From Chalara sp. BL73 (Eukaryota > Ascomycota > Leotiomycetes > Helotiales), in assembly GCA_918026815.1 (NCBI GenBank), contig CAKJVC010000065.1, positions 372,001 through 436,000 on the forward strand: DNA of 64,000 nucleotides. The letters run 5' to 3'. Numbering within the stretch: the stretch's first letter is position 1; each line of letters begins with the position of its first letter. Shown piece by piece: positions 20,642 through 32,626 of the stretch. Under the pieces are notes generated by a model. It did not search any database, had not been told where the DNA came from, and saw nothing but the letters and a program-made list of their open reading frames with translations. The position numbers and the translations under genes are program-made.

Positions 20642-21518
20642 AGCTTTGTTCTACGAAACAGCTCTTGGGAATAAGAAGTATGGCGAAGCAGCTCGTGCTA
20701 ATTTCCTAAAGACATTGTAGAGGTCTGAGGGATAGGATAGCGAAAAGAAGTAACTCGCAGCTAGCTTTGATGTTTATTGAAGCTACCGACCAGATTGCGT
20801 TGCCAGTGGCTGTGTTCTTGGTGCCCCCACTTAGCCAGCCAAGTGACATGCAGCAGGGCTGAGTCGAGCCATCTCATCAATGAAAGTGAGCGGGGAGTTT
20901 TCAACCACCTTATCGGAACTCGGTGGGAACGGGAACACCACATAAAGTCGCAGTAACTCATACTTTTGGACATTGAGATCAATTTCAATGAGCCGTGTTA
21001 AAAGAAACAAAAAGTAAAGATTCATTCAAATATATGTTCGGTTCTCTTTTTGTACTATATGGTCAAAACTTCGGAGCCAAAAGCATGTTCGTGGATAAAT
21101 CGAAAAACTGATTCGCAAAGAAAATGCGCCACTACGCCCGAGTTTAATTTGAAGCTGTTAGTGTGTGACGTAGAGGCACAAGTTCATTCGTCTAAAGCCC
21201 TAAAGTCGGGTTACAATACATGGCTGGCTGTACACTGAGTTGGCTCAGGCTGTGTGAGTGGTTCGGTTATATGCTTCCACCTTAGAAATCAGGCTCCCGA
21301 GCAGGCTGTGTGCATAGCTCTTTATATTACTATGGAAAGAGCCTCGATCGATACCTGGAACCCCTTTTGTCTTCTTCGTTGGAAACAGTCTAACACAGTC
21401 TACCGTACATCCGTCCAATTCATAACATAAGCAAAAAGCCATTCGATTTGCTGCCAAAGACTCCTAATACACACAAGATACTCGAATATCTGCACTCTAA
21501 AAAGTTCTTAAGTGAATC
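20642..21518. other. Divergent intergenic region
   Basis: The interval separates the minus STAND gene from the plus AAA gene. Small open frames (20761-21025 minus, 21245-21457 minus) lack motifs. I see no RNA gene. Confidence 0.4.
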
Positions 21519-24159
21519 ATGGGCAGTACCAAAGTTGTCAATCATTCTGATCAGGAGCCAGGAAATGGTTCTCGAGACCATTATAGTGACGGCGCTGACG
21601 GCGCTGATTCCGTAGCGGAGAAAGATATCAATTCATCAGAAAGTGCCAAGGTGCTGCAGAGTGAGCCTTGGATCCGGTATTGCATCGAATGGCAAGATCT
21701 AGACGGCAAGTTTAGGGAGCGGTACCAAGTAGCCGAAGTAGACGCCGACATTTCTAATCTAGGGGGTGAAAATGGTAACAATATGCCTGCTTTTGAACGT
21801 GTTTCAGTTTTCCGTACAAAACCGGCGCCAGACAGCGACATGAACTTTAAGACTGGGGAAGGAGCTGAAGACAAAACTCTGCCAATGTCTGGCTTGGTTC
21901 CGAGTTACTACTTGCGGATTCATTCAATTGCAATAATACACGCCTTACGGTCTGTTGTACGATACTATCCGAGCCAGGACTTGAGTGGCAACACCGTTGA
22001 TGTCAGCTGGCCATACCCAGTCCTTGTGCACCACTACAACGAATTGCGTTGCTTCCGAGAAGCTTGTATGAAAAAAAACCCTAGTGAGATGTGTGTTCGC
22101 GAGAGAGACGTGGACAAGCACCTCGAACTTCTCCTCCGTTTTTTAGATAAGGAGGTAATGAAAATGGTCCATGCTGAAATTGAGCGTAACAAGAGAGGTT
22201 ATTTCACTTTCGATTACCAGTGGGTGGCCATGAAGCCTGGCACCACTGGCCTCCGCAGTCCGCGAGAAAATGACCATCATGAATGGCGCTACTATGTTGT
22301 GCACTCTGTATCAGGGGGCATATTTGTGCATCCTCGGCGGTCTTGGACCGTTTCAGGCTGGTCAATGGCGTATGATGGGTTGTACTTGGGCCGCAAGTTG
22401 GAAACATGGTACTCTGAAAAGTTTGATGGGGAAAGCAGCAACAACTGGGACATCATAGTTCTAGGCACGCTGGAAGATTTTGCAGAAGCCAAGAAGAACG
22501 AAACAGTTGCCCAAGCCATCAAAGAAGGCGCACATTACTGGGATTTAGTTGAGAAAAAATGCATGTTTCATAAAGGTATGGTAGTGGAGTTTCCAAAAAA
22601 TGAGGTGTGTATGAAGATTCAGACCTCTCTCATTTATGTATTGACCATTTTCTAGGTTCATGGTATGGTCATGGTAGACCAGAGTAACTATTATTCTAAG
22701 GTGAAGAAGGAATATCATCTGGAAAAGAAGAAATATCCCTTCTTGCGTTCTGTTGGTGGAGAAGTCCCTACATTGATGGATAAGGGCGACCAAAGAGATT
22801 TCGTATCAGACTGCCCATGCAGTGTATGTCACAACGAGAAGACTATCGTAGCGGAAAAAACACCATTATTTTATGACTATGACGACATCACTAGGGCTGA
22901 TAGCTCAACGCTGACAGATCACCAGTATTTCTTGTGTCCAAAATATGTTCATGCTTTTGTTTTCAAAACCCGGACCTGGGGTACGTAATGCTAATACCGA
23001 GTCTTTTCTGTGCTAAGCTAACTATAGCATAGAAAAAGTGTATGTTAGAAACCTCTCGGAGCCTAAATTCCAGCGAAAAATGATCGAGAACTTGGTCATG
23101 GATGACGGCAAATTAAGCACTCTCAAATCGCTAACCGAAAGCTACGCACGAATGAACCGATACGGGCAGCAAATATTAGAGAAGTCTTGGGCTGCGGACT
23201 ACGTGGAAGGGAAGGGCGATGGATTGATATTTCTTTTACACGGCGGGCCTGGTGTAGGGAAAACATTCACTGCTGGTATGTTTTGCCACGATTAGAGTGA
23301 TTTCGACTGACAGAAACACCAGAATGCATTGCCAATTTCCTAGAAAGACCACTGATGGTTCTTACAACCAGCGATATTGGCATCACACCGGAGGATGTAG
23401 AAGAAAATCTTACTTCAAACTTCAAGACAGCGAAGAGTTGGAATGCAGTTCTCTTAATCGACGAGGCAGATGTCTTCGTTGCAAATCGTACAATCAAAGA
23501 CCTGCATAGAAGCAGTCTAGTCGCAAGTATGATATCCATCTTTCCAACATTAAGTCAACGCCAATGACGTGGTATCAAAAGGGGAACCTTCGCTGATTGA
23601 GTCTTAGGCTTTCTGCGGGCCCTCGAGTTCTACGATGGTATTCTATTCCTCACAACCAATCGTGTGGGGGCTTTCGATGACGCTATTCTTTCGCGCGTAC
23701 ATATACAGCTGTTCTACCCTGAACTCAACCCCAAGCAACGCCAGATGGTGTGGGAAACCTTCATTAAAAAGTTGGAGGCCGAGAGGCCCTCGATGCAGGT
23801 GAAGTATGCGGTGAAGGAGTATCTGCGTTCAAGTGAGATGCAAAGTTTCGAAATGAACGGCAGGGAAATCCGAAACGGTACAAACACCACGCACTATCTA
23901 TTATATTTGGACTACACCGCTGACTAAATTCCTCACATGGGTAGCATTCCAAACTGCCGTTGCATTGGCCGAACATCATGCAGAGAAAGGTGAAGGTGGT
24001 AAGACGCTTTTGACAGAAGAGCATCTCAGAGAGGTTATTGAGCTGTGTCGATCTTTCAAGCAGTACTTCTCGGCATTACATGGTTCGGAGGGTAAGCGCG
24101 CATACAATCGTGGCGAGCGGCTAGATTCTCTCATCAGAGCTATCGAGGAAAATTTCTGA
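21519..24159 (+). CDS. Fungal AAA+ ATPase with N-terminal DUF7025-type region
   Basis: Six exons, 21519-22604, 22656-22980, 23033-23275, 23314-23526, 23608-23877 and 23945-24159, join in frame (2352 nt, 783 aa). The introns are 51, 52, 38, 81 and 67 nt, most with a branch-like CTAAC/CTGAC. An acidic N-terminus precedes a ~350-residue region of the kind found in fungal AAA proteins of this class ('PYPVLVHHYNEL', 'RGYFTFDYQWVAMKPG'). The AAA module has Walker A 'GGPGVGKT', Walker B 'VLLIDEAD', sensor 'LTTNR' and arginine finger 'LSRVHI'. The C-terminal helical lid has 'GREIRN-AFQTAVALAE'. No targeting signal was seen. Substrate unknown; the family remodels protein complexes. No lesion was found, and the catalytic residues are present, so this looks functional. 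Confidence 0.9.
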
Positions 24160-25759
24160 ACTTACAGTAGCGAGCGATACTTTCAACAAAATTTTCATGC
24201 ATTCGCAGGACATACCAGGAACGATTAGGTCAAAGTTGCTCTTGTGAATCACGCTATTATTAACCAATGGTCAAGGTAACAACAGCCCGCATCTGAAAGT
24301 AAAGTAACAGGGCAAATGAGCAGTATCCTCCGTGAGCTCAAAGGTCCTAAATGGCCGCGGTGTTAACTCCCAACCATATAGAGCGGCCACGGGTCCCGAG
24401 GAAATTCATTTGCAATACGACAGAAATCACAAAAGAGTGTATAATGGGTCCCGCCCCTCACCTCAGAGAGTTATGCATCATTGGCTAGCCTTATTAATGT
24501 TCGAGACGAGGACTTCCCCAGCTCATTTATCCTAGAGCCAAGATCTATGCCATCTGAATCTCCTCTCGAAAGATCACCCGTGATTCCACAACCCCCCTAA
24601 TCCTCACAGGAGAAAACCTTCCAACAACGTTCTCTCGTCCAAATCGCCTCCTTTATGCTCATGTACCCCTAGACCCCAAAAGATCCCGAATCCCTCTCTA
24701 AGTTGTGTAGTGTTGTGTGCGCAGTATAGACCAAGTGTCTGCCGTGTGCTCTGTAAACCACTCGTGTCTTTTCGACGAAGATTAAAGATCTTGTCGGGTC
24801 GGACCGCAGGCGCAAGGAGAAGAGATGCTCTCTCAGGTCCTCAGGCTTATGTGTGCTTTAAGTGTGGTATGTTGTACTGGTCGCAGGAGTTAGGCAAGTG
24901 CTGGTTTGTACATTTCGGCATTTGATGTGACCGCAGGAGTAAAATGTCGTGGTTAAAGTACACAGGGGTCCCCATATAGTTGTAACTATTGGACTTGCCT
25001 TGCGTGTAATGCGTGCCGATCATGATAACAACGATGCGCATCCAGCAGAAGGTGTTGTTGATAGCGATCTGTTGGCCCCGTGTCTGCCCCTCATTGCCAA
25101 CCTATTGCATGTACGAATGCGTCATGTATTGCCAAGGAACATGATTAGGCAAAGACTCCGACATCACAGGGCTGGAGCTTGTGGGAGGCGTGAGAGGGTA
25201 GTGCATCCCGAAGCCATCACAAATCAGTACCCGTAGCTTCTGGTTAGCCCGTCCTTTGGTTTAAGGGTTAAATACACGCATAAGCTACTCCAAGCTGATC
25301 TTAGAGTCAGTGTACCCAGGTTCGGAGCACGCATAGTGCTATCTAAGGGTAAGGAGCCTACTGCCAATAACATGGCAGACGTCCACGGGGCTTGCACCAC
25401 AATGCCAGTATTTGTTATTGGTACTGCTCTCTCACCTGTGCCTTTGTGTTGTTGAAGTCGGACGTACTTGATGCCCGAGTGCGGGACGGCCTGCATCGCT
25501 GCCATCATTGATGTCGGTTATATGAACAACTATCGATATGGCGTGAAGCGTGATGACACGTTGCTGGCCATGGCAAGATTTTCCTAAAGCTGCGCGAGAG
25601 ATTAGAGTGACAATGAGGGAAGGCTGGGAGCCCTCGTTGATGACAGTTATCCTCAGGCAACAAATTCCAGCCATGCGACGCTGGCGAAAAAAGAATGTTG
25701 GTCGGTTTGGTTAGTGGTACCGACCCCTGTAGCGATCTTACGAAGTAAATGAATTTGCG
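24160..25759. other. 1.6 kb without a recognisable gene
   Basis: Several short open frames on both strands (24710-24925, 24949-25236, 25224-25508) show no motif. The right end carries an LTR fragment. This is probably repeat debris. Confidence 0.4.
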
Positions 25760-25814
25760 GAGCCCTGTGGCTTCAGATGCCAAGCTCTAAGCTAGAAAGG
25801 GCCAGGGCGTGACA
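25760..25814 (+). repeat. 3' end of an LTR
   Basis: GAGCCCTGTGGCTTCAGATGCCAAGCTCTAAGC...GGGCCAGGGCGTGACA matches, in reverse, the first 55 bp or so of the LTR at 8282. The remainder of the LTR is not recognisable upstream. Confidence 0.6.
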
Positions 25815-26035
25815 GAAACCGGGATAGACTAAGGTAGAACATAGTGCACGTCGCCAAGAATTAGTTTAGCGCCAAGGCTGAAAACCTTAAATTCCCCCTC
25901 GCGAGCCTTATAAAATCATCCATTGTGACAAACGATGTTCTGCCTTCCCTCTTACATTCTAAAGGTAGCCGCTAGCTGTGGTACTTATCAGTCCCTTCGC
26001 ACCACATGCATCCGCGCGCCCGCTAACATGCTGGC

Positions 26036-27080
26036 CATGTTCGGCGGTAGGGGTCGCCGGTCCTTCGTGTCGCAGCATCTCCGCTGCCCGAGTCGCTTCC
26101 GTTCGATGTTCCCATGGATGAAGAGAATGTCCCCGGTTATAGGCCACATCACTTCTACCCTGCACATCCCAGGGACGTGCTAAACCGTAGATACGAACTG
26201 AAGACCAAGATCGGCTGGGGCTCATCGTCTACTGTCTGGCTTGCACGTGACACCCATAGGTAGTTTGAGATTCTCCCCTTCGTTAGCCGCACTTCCTTCC
26301 CTGCTGCTTCTGGATCCCGTTCATACATAGAGTGGTTTTATTTATAGCTCTCTAACTCGCTCTTTTTAGTCGAGGTTGGTTGGAACCGACCAAGTATGTC
26401 GTCATCAAAATCTGCACTTCTAATTCAGTGAAGGAAGAGGATGCAAGACATGAATTGGATATGACCATCCATCTTTCTGCCAACTCTAAACACCGTGGAC
26501 GCGCCATCATTGCGACAGCAATCGAGAGCTTCGGCCTTAATTCACCTACAGGGGCTCTACATCTCTCTCTAGTTTTCGAGCCGATGCGAGAACCGCTCTG
26601 GTTGTTTAGGAGGCGAGTCACTGGCGAAGATAGGGTCACTCGTCCATTAATGCCTTTGATCAAGACATATCTCCAAATTCTCCTAGATGGCCTGGACTAC
26701 TTACATTCAGAACGCCATGTGATCCACACAGGTACTTCCTTATCCGTACTCAAAGCCTTTCTTCTATGGATCTCGTACTAAGTTGTTTCGTGTAGACTTG
26801 AAACTAGATAAACTTTCGAGGACTAGCCGACTATTGAAGCCTTTGTCCAAGGGCAGGTCATGCATCCTATGGCCCAGAAATGTGTGGGCGATCGCATGGT
26901 ATACCGATGCCACAACGACTTTGGGAACATCAACGGCGACGACGCTTTGAAGAAGATGTATCCAAAAATCACGGACTTTGGTCTTGCACAGCGGGAGGCC
27001 GCTTGTTCATCTTATCCAACCTAACGATTGCCACGCCCCGGAAGTTCTCCTACGGCAGCGAATCTTCGTGTTGACCTAAC
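26036..27080 (+). pseudogene. SRPK-like serine/threonine protein kinase, decayed
   Basis: Kinase homology runs through several frames. The N-terminal 'LPFDVPMDEENVPGYRPHHFYP' and glycine loop 'KIGWGSSSTVWLARD' are out of frame with the nearest upstream ATG (about 26029-26041). An intron (about 26261-26369) is followed by 'KYVVIKICTSNSVKEEDARHE' (VAIK-like lysine), 'RAIIATAIESF', 'LVFEPMREPLWLFRRR' and 'LLDGLDYLHSERHVIHT'. A second intron (26731-26795) leads to 'DLKLD', where the frame slips. In the shifted frame a TAG replaces a Gln codon before 'PTIEAFVQGQ', then 'CHNDFGNI', 'KITDFGLAQR' (DFG) and 'CHAPEVLL' (APE). HTD replaces HRD, as usual in this fungal subgroup. It lacks the C-terminal half of the C-lobe. 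Intact relatives phosphorylate SR-type or other proteins. Confidence 0.75.
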
Positions 27081-27916
27081 TGATCAGTGTCGGTCCGAAC
27101 GGTATTGCAATAATTTGTGGTGATAGATGTTGTTGTTGTTATTCTCTATCTAAGCTCAAGCTAGTTGTCAGAATATAAGTCACTCTTGGTAATATTGGGT
27201 GTGGCGCTGCACTTTTTGACACTAGTCATGCGCCGGTGGGTCATGTAATCTCACTAGTGCCTTAGTACCAACATTAACAGTATTACCATTAATACACTCG
27301 GTAAAGGTAAACTTAGATATGAACATCATAAGAACCTTCATCCCTGAAGAGGCTTCTTGGAGGCGATTTCCAAGGACTTACCATCCAGAATCCTCCATAA
27401 TTGAAACACTGACTCAGCACTTACCGTAGGTGTCGTTTCAATCTGCGGCCGATATAGGCCGGAGCGCTTATTTGGCAGTATGGCGGCCCTGAAGTGTTGT
27501 TTTAATCAGCCACATATTAAGCGCCGATAACCTCTAGCCTATCATTTGTAGCCATGTCCCAATCAACGTGTCATAGGTATCTTCATGCAAGCCTCTTCCG
27601 CTTTGGGTAACATACAGTAACTAATTTTGGTTGGAAAGTAACACATAAAAGGCTTGTCGAAGAATCTATGCCGTGGTTGCCTCTCCTGCCGGCCGCCAGG
27701 GGTCCTCCCGTAAATGTAGAGATGAACTATTAATACAATTATTTCAGCCTTTTTTGAGGCTGACTACTAAGGCAATTAGAAAGGCTATCTTCATTGTCTT
27801 ACTGCTAAATACAAAGCACCGCCCATACTGCCCTGCTATTTTGCTGCTCTTTCATTCTACTCATCTCGCTTCTACCGCGCCTTTACACACGAGATTACAT
27901 TAATGGACCCGCCGAT
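27081..27916. other. Intergenic region upstream of the DUF3176 gene
   Basis: No gene is supported. The last ~250 bp contain C/T-rich tracts of fungal promoter type before ATG 27917. Confidence 0.4.
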
Positions 27917-29939
27917 ATGGCTGATGCACAAGATTCAAATTCTTCTAATACACAGAAATGCAACAGCAACACACCAAAGTCTCAATGGTGGTGGGAAGAA
28001 ATAGGAGCTTCGTTCCTGAGTGCGGTCTGCATGACACTTATGGCTCTGCTTCTTCACCATGTTGACGAAAAACCATTGAAAAGCTGGCCTTACAAGATTC
28101 AAATAAGCTCAGTTATTGCAATTTTGACCGTAATAGCGCGTACAGCCATGCTCGTTCCCATCGCTGCGTGCATATCCCAGCTGAAATGGGGTCACTTCAA
28201 GCAACCGAACCGGCTCAGCCACCTGCAGCTCTACGACAATGCTAGCCGCGGACCTTGGGGCTCCTTTGTCATCCTATTCCACGTCCATTTTCGAGATCTT
28301 CTCGTTTCCTCGTTGGCCCTGTGCACGATTCTCAGCCTCGGCATCGGACCTAGTGCACAGCAAATCTTAGACTTCCCGACCCGTCAAGTACAACTTTCCA
28401 ATGTGACCGCAGTAATAGCTCAGGCAAACGGCTACGCAGCCAAAGAACCCTTTGAATGTACGTATACATGTCTCATAATTTTTATTCTTCATATTTTGAC
28501 CACCTTGAAGTTAACAAATCCCAGTCTTGAACGATGAAACTGCGATAAACAGACGGTTCTACCCCCCCGAGGTAGCTCTTCCCTTCGAGAATAACATACG
28601 TAGCGGCTTAATGGGATCCCCATTTGATCCACACTTTACGTGCCCTCAACCAGCTGCAAAGTGTGAATGGGAGGACTTCAGTACTCTAAGCCTTTGTGCT
28701 GATGTCCGAAACGTCACCGCAGAGGCAGTTGTCAACTGTAGCATTCGGAGCAGCATTCTTGCCTGCAATTACACATATGGTTTAGAAGACCAGACTCACT
28801 CAGTCCAGGCAACTTTCACTTTGTGGGGTACTGCCGGTCTAATCCTCACCACGTTGTATCGAGATACTAGAAGCACGGCAACACCGAAGCCTTCGTCTGC
28901 TGGCACTACAACTCTCCCCAACACCAATCTCAACATCTCAGGTCTGCCAGTAACAACCGTCCCAAAAACCAAGGCATCGCGCACAAGAACCGCTTCTCCG
29001 ATCGGTACAGCAACATCAGATCCCATATTTTCTATCCTCCTAGATCCCTCTCGTGTTACCCGCCGCAGCGACGATAGTTTAGTCAATATGCAAGAGGGAA
29101 CTCTGCTAGTCGCTAGCAACTCACTTGCTGTGAGGCGTCGCACGCCCCCATACTCAAGCCACCCCGATCCGACGCAATCTCCACCTGTAGACATACTTTA
29201 CTTCACGTGGAATTGGTGTGAGAAAACATTCGAGAAAGTTACAGCAAGTGATAGTAAGCTACATATTGGTAAAGTAGCGACACAGAAACTACAGTTTAAA
29301 GGAACACAAGGTGATATTGTCACGATAGGTGGCGTTGACGTAGACGGAAACATCGATATATTCCAGCAGAACACGACTGGCAAAATCTATCGAATGGGTA
29401 ATTTGAGCAACAATCGACTCCAGCAACTGCGCGATATGCTCTTTAATCAGGTCGTGGCACTCGGAACCCCGAACACAATGGATGGCCTCATGGACTTCGG
29501 CATGTTCATGTACAGAGGTAACTTCACGCAGCTGGTGTACAACTACGCTGATACGGTCAATAATATTGTGCATAACTGGAATTCGAACCTGAATGTTACG
29601 AATCACACAGGGCGCACATACACCTCTGAGATATATGTTCATGTGCGTTGGGAGTGGATGATCCTACCACTATCTGAGGCTGTAATCGTTGGTATCTTGC
29701 TACTAGCATCGATTGTCGTGACAAGACACCAGCCACTTCTAAAGGATTCTGCGCTAGCGCTGTTGTTTTTTGGGCCGGGGTGGAGTGGGTGGCCAGTTGA
29801 TGGTTCCGAGCTATCAGGTGGCCGTAATGCCGCTTCTGCGAGTGCTTTCGAGAAAGAGGCGAAAAGTATGATTGCCTCGCTACAGCGAGATGAGGCTGGC
29901 AGACCAACCTTCGAGGTACTTACTGATGTAAAAGATTAG
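27917..29939 (+). CDS. DUF3176 membrane protein
   Basis: Exons 27917-28457 and 28525-29939 are joined over a 67-nt intron (GTACGT..CCCAG) to give 651 aa in frame. The N-terminal block is diagnostic of DUF3176: 'WWWEEIGASFLSAVCMTLM', then a second helix near residues 65-85, 'ISQLKWGHFKQ' and 'DNASRGPWGSF'. A third helix follows around residues 130-150. A long extracytoplasmic region holds paired Cys and many N-glycosylation sequons. A low-complexity Thr/Ser insert ('TKASRTRTAS') lies near the middle. A last helix near the C-terminus ('WEWMILPLSEAVIVGILLLASIVV') follows 'YVHVRWEW', and a short tail closes the protein. The gene is intact. Function is unknown for the family; a plasma-membrane or vacuolar location is inferred. 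Confidence 0.85.
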
Positions 29940-30332
29940 GTACTTGAGAGGTGGTTCCTCCTTCTCGTTGATCTGACCAAGGTGTTTTTCCGTATAAGAA
30001 GAGCTGGGCTGCACAAGGATGGCATGAAGACAGGCTGTGTAAGTGGTGAGCTGGTAAAGCGAATCGAGGCGGTATAGTTGGTAAACCTCACGGCTGTTCT
30101 GCGACTGCGCGACCCCAACGAAACCACCATTACACCCACCACCCTTCAATTCTTCAAGTCCAAAGTGACAAAAATCAAGACTGAGGCTTTCTCTAACTAA
30201 TCCTCCATTTGTAATTTATTCAAAGCCGGACTACGCTTATAAAAATCGTTTCTTGATTCTGACTCTGATATCAAACTTAAAAACGTTAGGAATAAGCGAG
30301 GGCCAATTTAGGGGCTCCCAAAATAATTGCAG

Positions 30333-30675
30333 CCGGGAGTCGGTTCTGCCATCACACCTTTACACCTATTCCAAGCAGCCAATTCTGCTGCCACACCTTT
30401 ACATACTTTGAATGAGCTGATATTTTGGCTACCAAACCACTTCTAACAAAGTTTCTACTTCTGCTACCACGCCACTTCCAAACAAGCAGCCATTTCTGCC
30501 ATCGCACTTTTGCATCCCTCGACCAATTGCTTCTGGTACCACCCAGCTATTTTTGCTACTACACTTCTATCAAGCGGCCATTTTTGCTGTCACGCTTTTC
30601 CATCCTTGGAACAAGGAGCCATTTCTCCTGTCGCACTTTGCATCCTTTGAACAGGTAACTATTTTGCTACCACAA
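30333..30675. repeat. Degenerate tandem array (minisatellite-like)
   Basis: A unit of roughly 40-46 bp of the type 'AGCCATTTCTGCCATCGCAC' followed by 'TTTTGCATCCTTTGAACAA' recurs about seven or eight times with many substitutions. Anchors are the alternating 'CATTT(C/T)TGC(T/C)...CAC' and 'TTT(G/A/C)CATCC' words. The copies are in the same orientation and no frame stays open through them. Confidence 0.6.
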
Positions 30676-30809
30676 CCTGAGAAAGCGGGATGGTGAAAGG
30701 GATGGTCTTGGTTGTGAAAGTCTTTGCTGGAGCCCTTCCAAACCACCTGACTTCGATTTTCGGTCACGTATGTAGATGTGATGATCGGTAAGGTGCTGCT
30801 CGAAATCTT

Positions 30810-31375
30810 TATCATAAGCGGGTCATCTTTTGGTCTTCGAGGATGCGCTCGCCGGCACTGTAGATTTGGTCTGCCTGCTTCCGGAGGAATGGCTGGAGCT
30901 CATCGTGCGTGTGACGTCCCTCGGCGCTGGGTACTAAAAGGGAGTAGTTAGAAATGAGCTAGATACTTTGGCAATTCGGCCTTACCCCTCGAAGATCACG
31001 AAGCTCTGGGCTACCGTCTCTGGCAAATCTCTGTATTTTGTTCGAAGTGTTTCGAGTTACGCGTTGAGGCGTAGAAGCAGGCCGCTGTAGGCTGTTGGCT
31101 TGACTTGTTCGTCGATCGAGCTACTTCAACGCTCGGCAAGTGAGCCACACCTTCGAGAGGGAATCGTAGAATGCCGCAGAATAGAGTCTTATGCTCGACT
31201 TAAGCCATTGTGAAGGTTGTGATTCGGGCCGATCGTCAAGTGAGCCAGCTTCAGTGCGCTGTCTTTTGCGACGCGGTGGTATCTGTTCTCGAGTACTGGA
31301 CATCGAGAAATGATGAAGAGGTAAATCGAGGGAAATGGAGTTGGCGCAGCCTGGAGAGAATAAGTCTCCAAGCAA
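30810..31375 (-). pseudogene. Remnant of an uncharacterised fungal gene
   Basis: The minus strand reads 'RKRQRTEAG', then 'SAAFYDSLSKVWLTCRALK', an in-frame TAG at 31121-31123, then 'LDRRTSQANS', 'IQRFARDGSPELRDLRG'. A GTAAGG donor and a TTTTAG acceptor follow, and a second exon holds 'HDELQPFLRKQADQIYSAG'. The order 'FYD.LSKVWLT.RAL.ELDRR ... FAR.GG..L.DLRG' recurs in fungal hypothetical proteins. The function is unknown. A decayed copy is the simplest reading. Confidence 0.5.
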
Positions 31376-31725
31376 AGGCCAAACTTAAGGTGGTGTCTGA
31401 AGAAGTGCTGGGGTATTTATGATTGGATATCTGTGTCCCATTTGTTGGTGCAGACGTGCAGGGCTCGAATGCAGGTGGTAAACGGATTCATTATGGTTAT
31501 TGCGACACAAGATGCCCATTTTCTGCGGGGTTGGCTAGCGCAAAATTGGGCAAGTGCGACTCCAATTACGGAGAAAAGTAATACGAGGCTCGAATCGCGC
31601 CAGCATCACATGAGACCTGAAATCCATCGGGTGCACTACTACTGGAATAAGGGCCAGCAGTGCTATGTCATAGCAACATGGAACTGGTCCGTGCACCTAT
31701 AAGGGTTTTGCCAAAACCCCAGGTG

Positions 31726-31834
31726 TTATATCATAGCTTTGAGCTGTTGCAGGTCTCCTAGAAGTAGTCGTGTGCCATGCAAAGCCGGCACAATAATGCC
31801 AACGGCACTAGCGGTAATACTGAGAGGATCAGCC
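31726..31834 (-). pseudogene. N-terminal fragment, 'MADPLSI' type (fungal STAND / HeLo-like N-terminus)
   Basis: From ATG 31834 the frame reads 'MADPLSITASAVGIIVPAL' and 'HGTRLLLGDLQQL' and then meets a stop at 31726-31728. This hydrophobic first helix is the usual start of fungal N-terminal signalling domains on NACHT/NB-ARC proteins and of several HeLo-like proteins; the remainder of the domain is absent. It lies 188 bp from, and divergent to, the NB-ARC remnant starting at 32023. Confidence 0.5.
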
Positions 31835-32022
31835 ATTTGTGTTTGCAGGTGATAGGAGGAGGCGTAAAACGAATATCGAGACCAGGAGCTGAGGCTTCGG
31901 GGGCGCAATTCAATTTGATTAGAAGGGTTGGCGCAAGCCTTTGCGGCTGAAGATTGCGAACTTCAAGTATATTGACTCCCTCAGCTGCTGTGAACCCTTT
32001 GCCGCCAAACTACTCTGCTGCA

Positions 32023-32510
32023 ATGGCATCCGCGATATCTTTTGGTCACTCTAACTCCGGCTTCCAAGCAGGAAGAATCGATGATCCAGTAAATGCCGAG
32101 TTCCATCACCATGCCACATCTGGTAAGTTGCAAGGCCAAGGGTCCAAGCTGACCAGCGCTAATAACGGCCACGCCGCCCAGCGAGACCAGAGACCCCACC
32201 AAACCCATTGATCGACATACCCTTCATGCGCGACACAGACTTTGTTGAGCGAGGGATATTCGATCAGATCCATTAGAAATGCGCTGTCTTAGGGTCTCGA
32301 ACTGCGCTCGTTGGCCTGGGTGGCGTTGGGTAGGCGCAAACACTTCGGTTTAATGCAAATGGCTAACTGCTGTAAAACAACTCGCAACTCGCTATCGAAT
32401 ACGCGTACCGAGCCCGAAATCTGTCGCCGGATACCCCGAGCGAAAGAAAAACGACAACAAGCCATGTTCTCGGGGTTAGTCAATAGCATTTCTTTTGCGG
32501 GCTAGTTACG
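32023..32510 (+). pseudogene. NB-ARC receptor remnant with N-terminal PP/RHIM-like motif
   Basis: ATG 32023 opens 'MASAISFGHSNSGFQAGRI' and 'NAEFHHH', the N-terminal signature of fungal NB-ARC-TPR proteins, containing N-S-G-F-Q-A-G of the RHIM-like PP motif. A 63-nt intron (32122-32184, GTAAGT..CCCAG) leads to 'RPETPPNPLIDIPFMRDTDFVERG'. An in-frame TAG follows (32274-32276, at 'DQIH*KCA'), then 'RTALVGLGGVG', the start of the P-loop. The next intron has a donor (GTAGGC) but no good acceptor. The continuation 'LAIEYAYRARNLSPDT' is recognisable at about 32385-32430. Everything downstream is lost. In intact relatives this motif nucleates an amyloid in a HeLo-like or lipase partner. Confidence 0.7.
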
Positions 32511-32626
32511 GGTGAAAGAAAGCGTTATTAGGAACAGCACAGCCGTAACGGGCTGTAAGGAAATAGATATCAGGTATTACGGATAGTCCTCAGGCTCGAG
32601 GTCGAGCTTACTAGGAGGGGGGTTAT

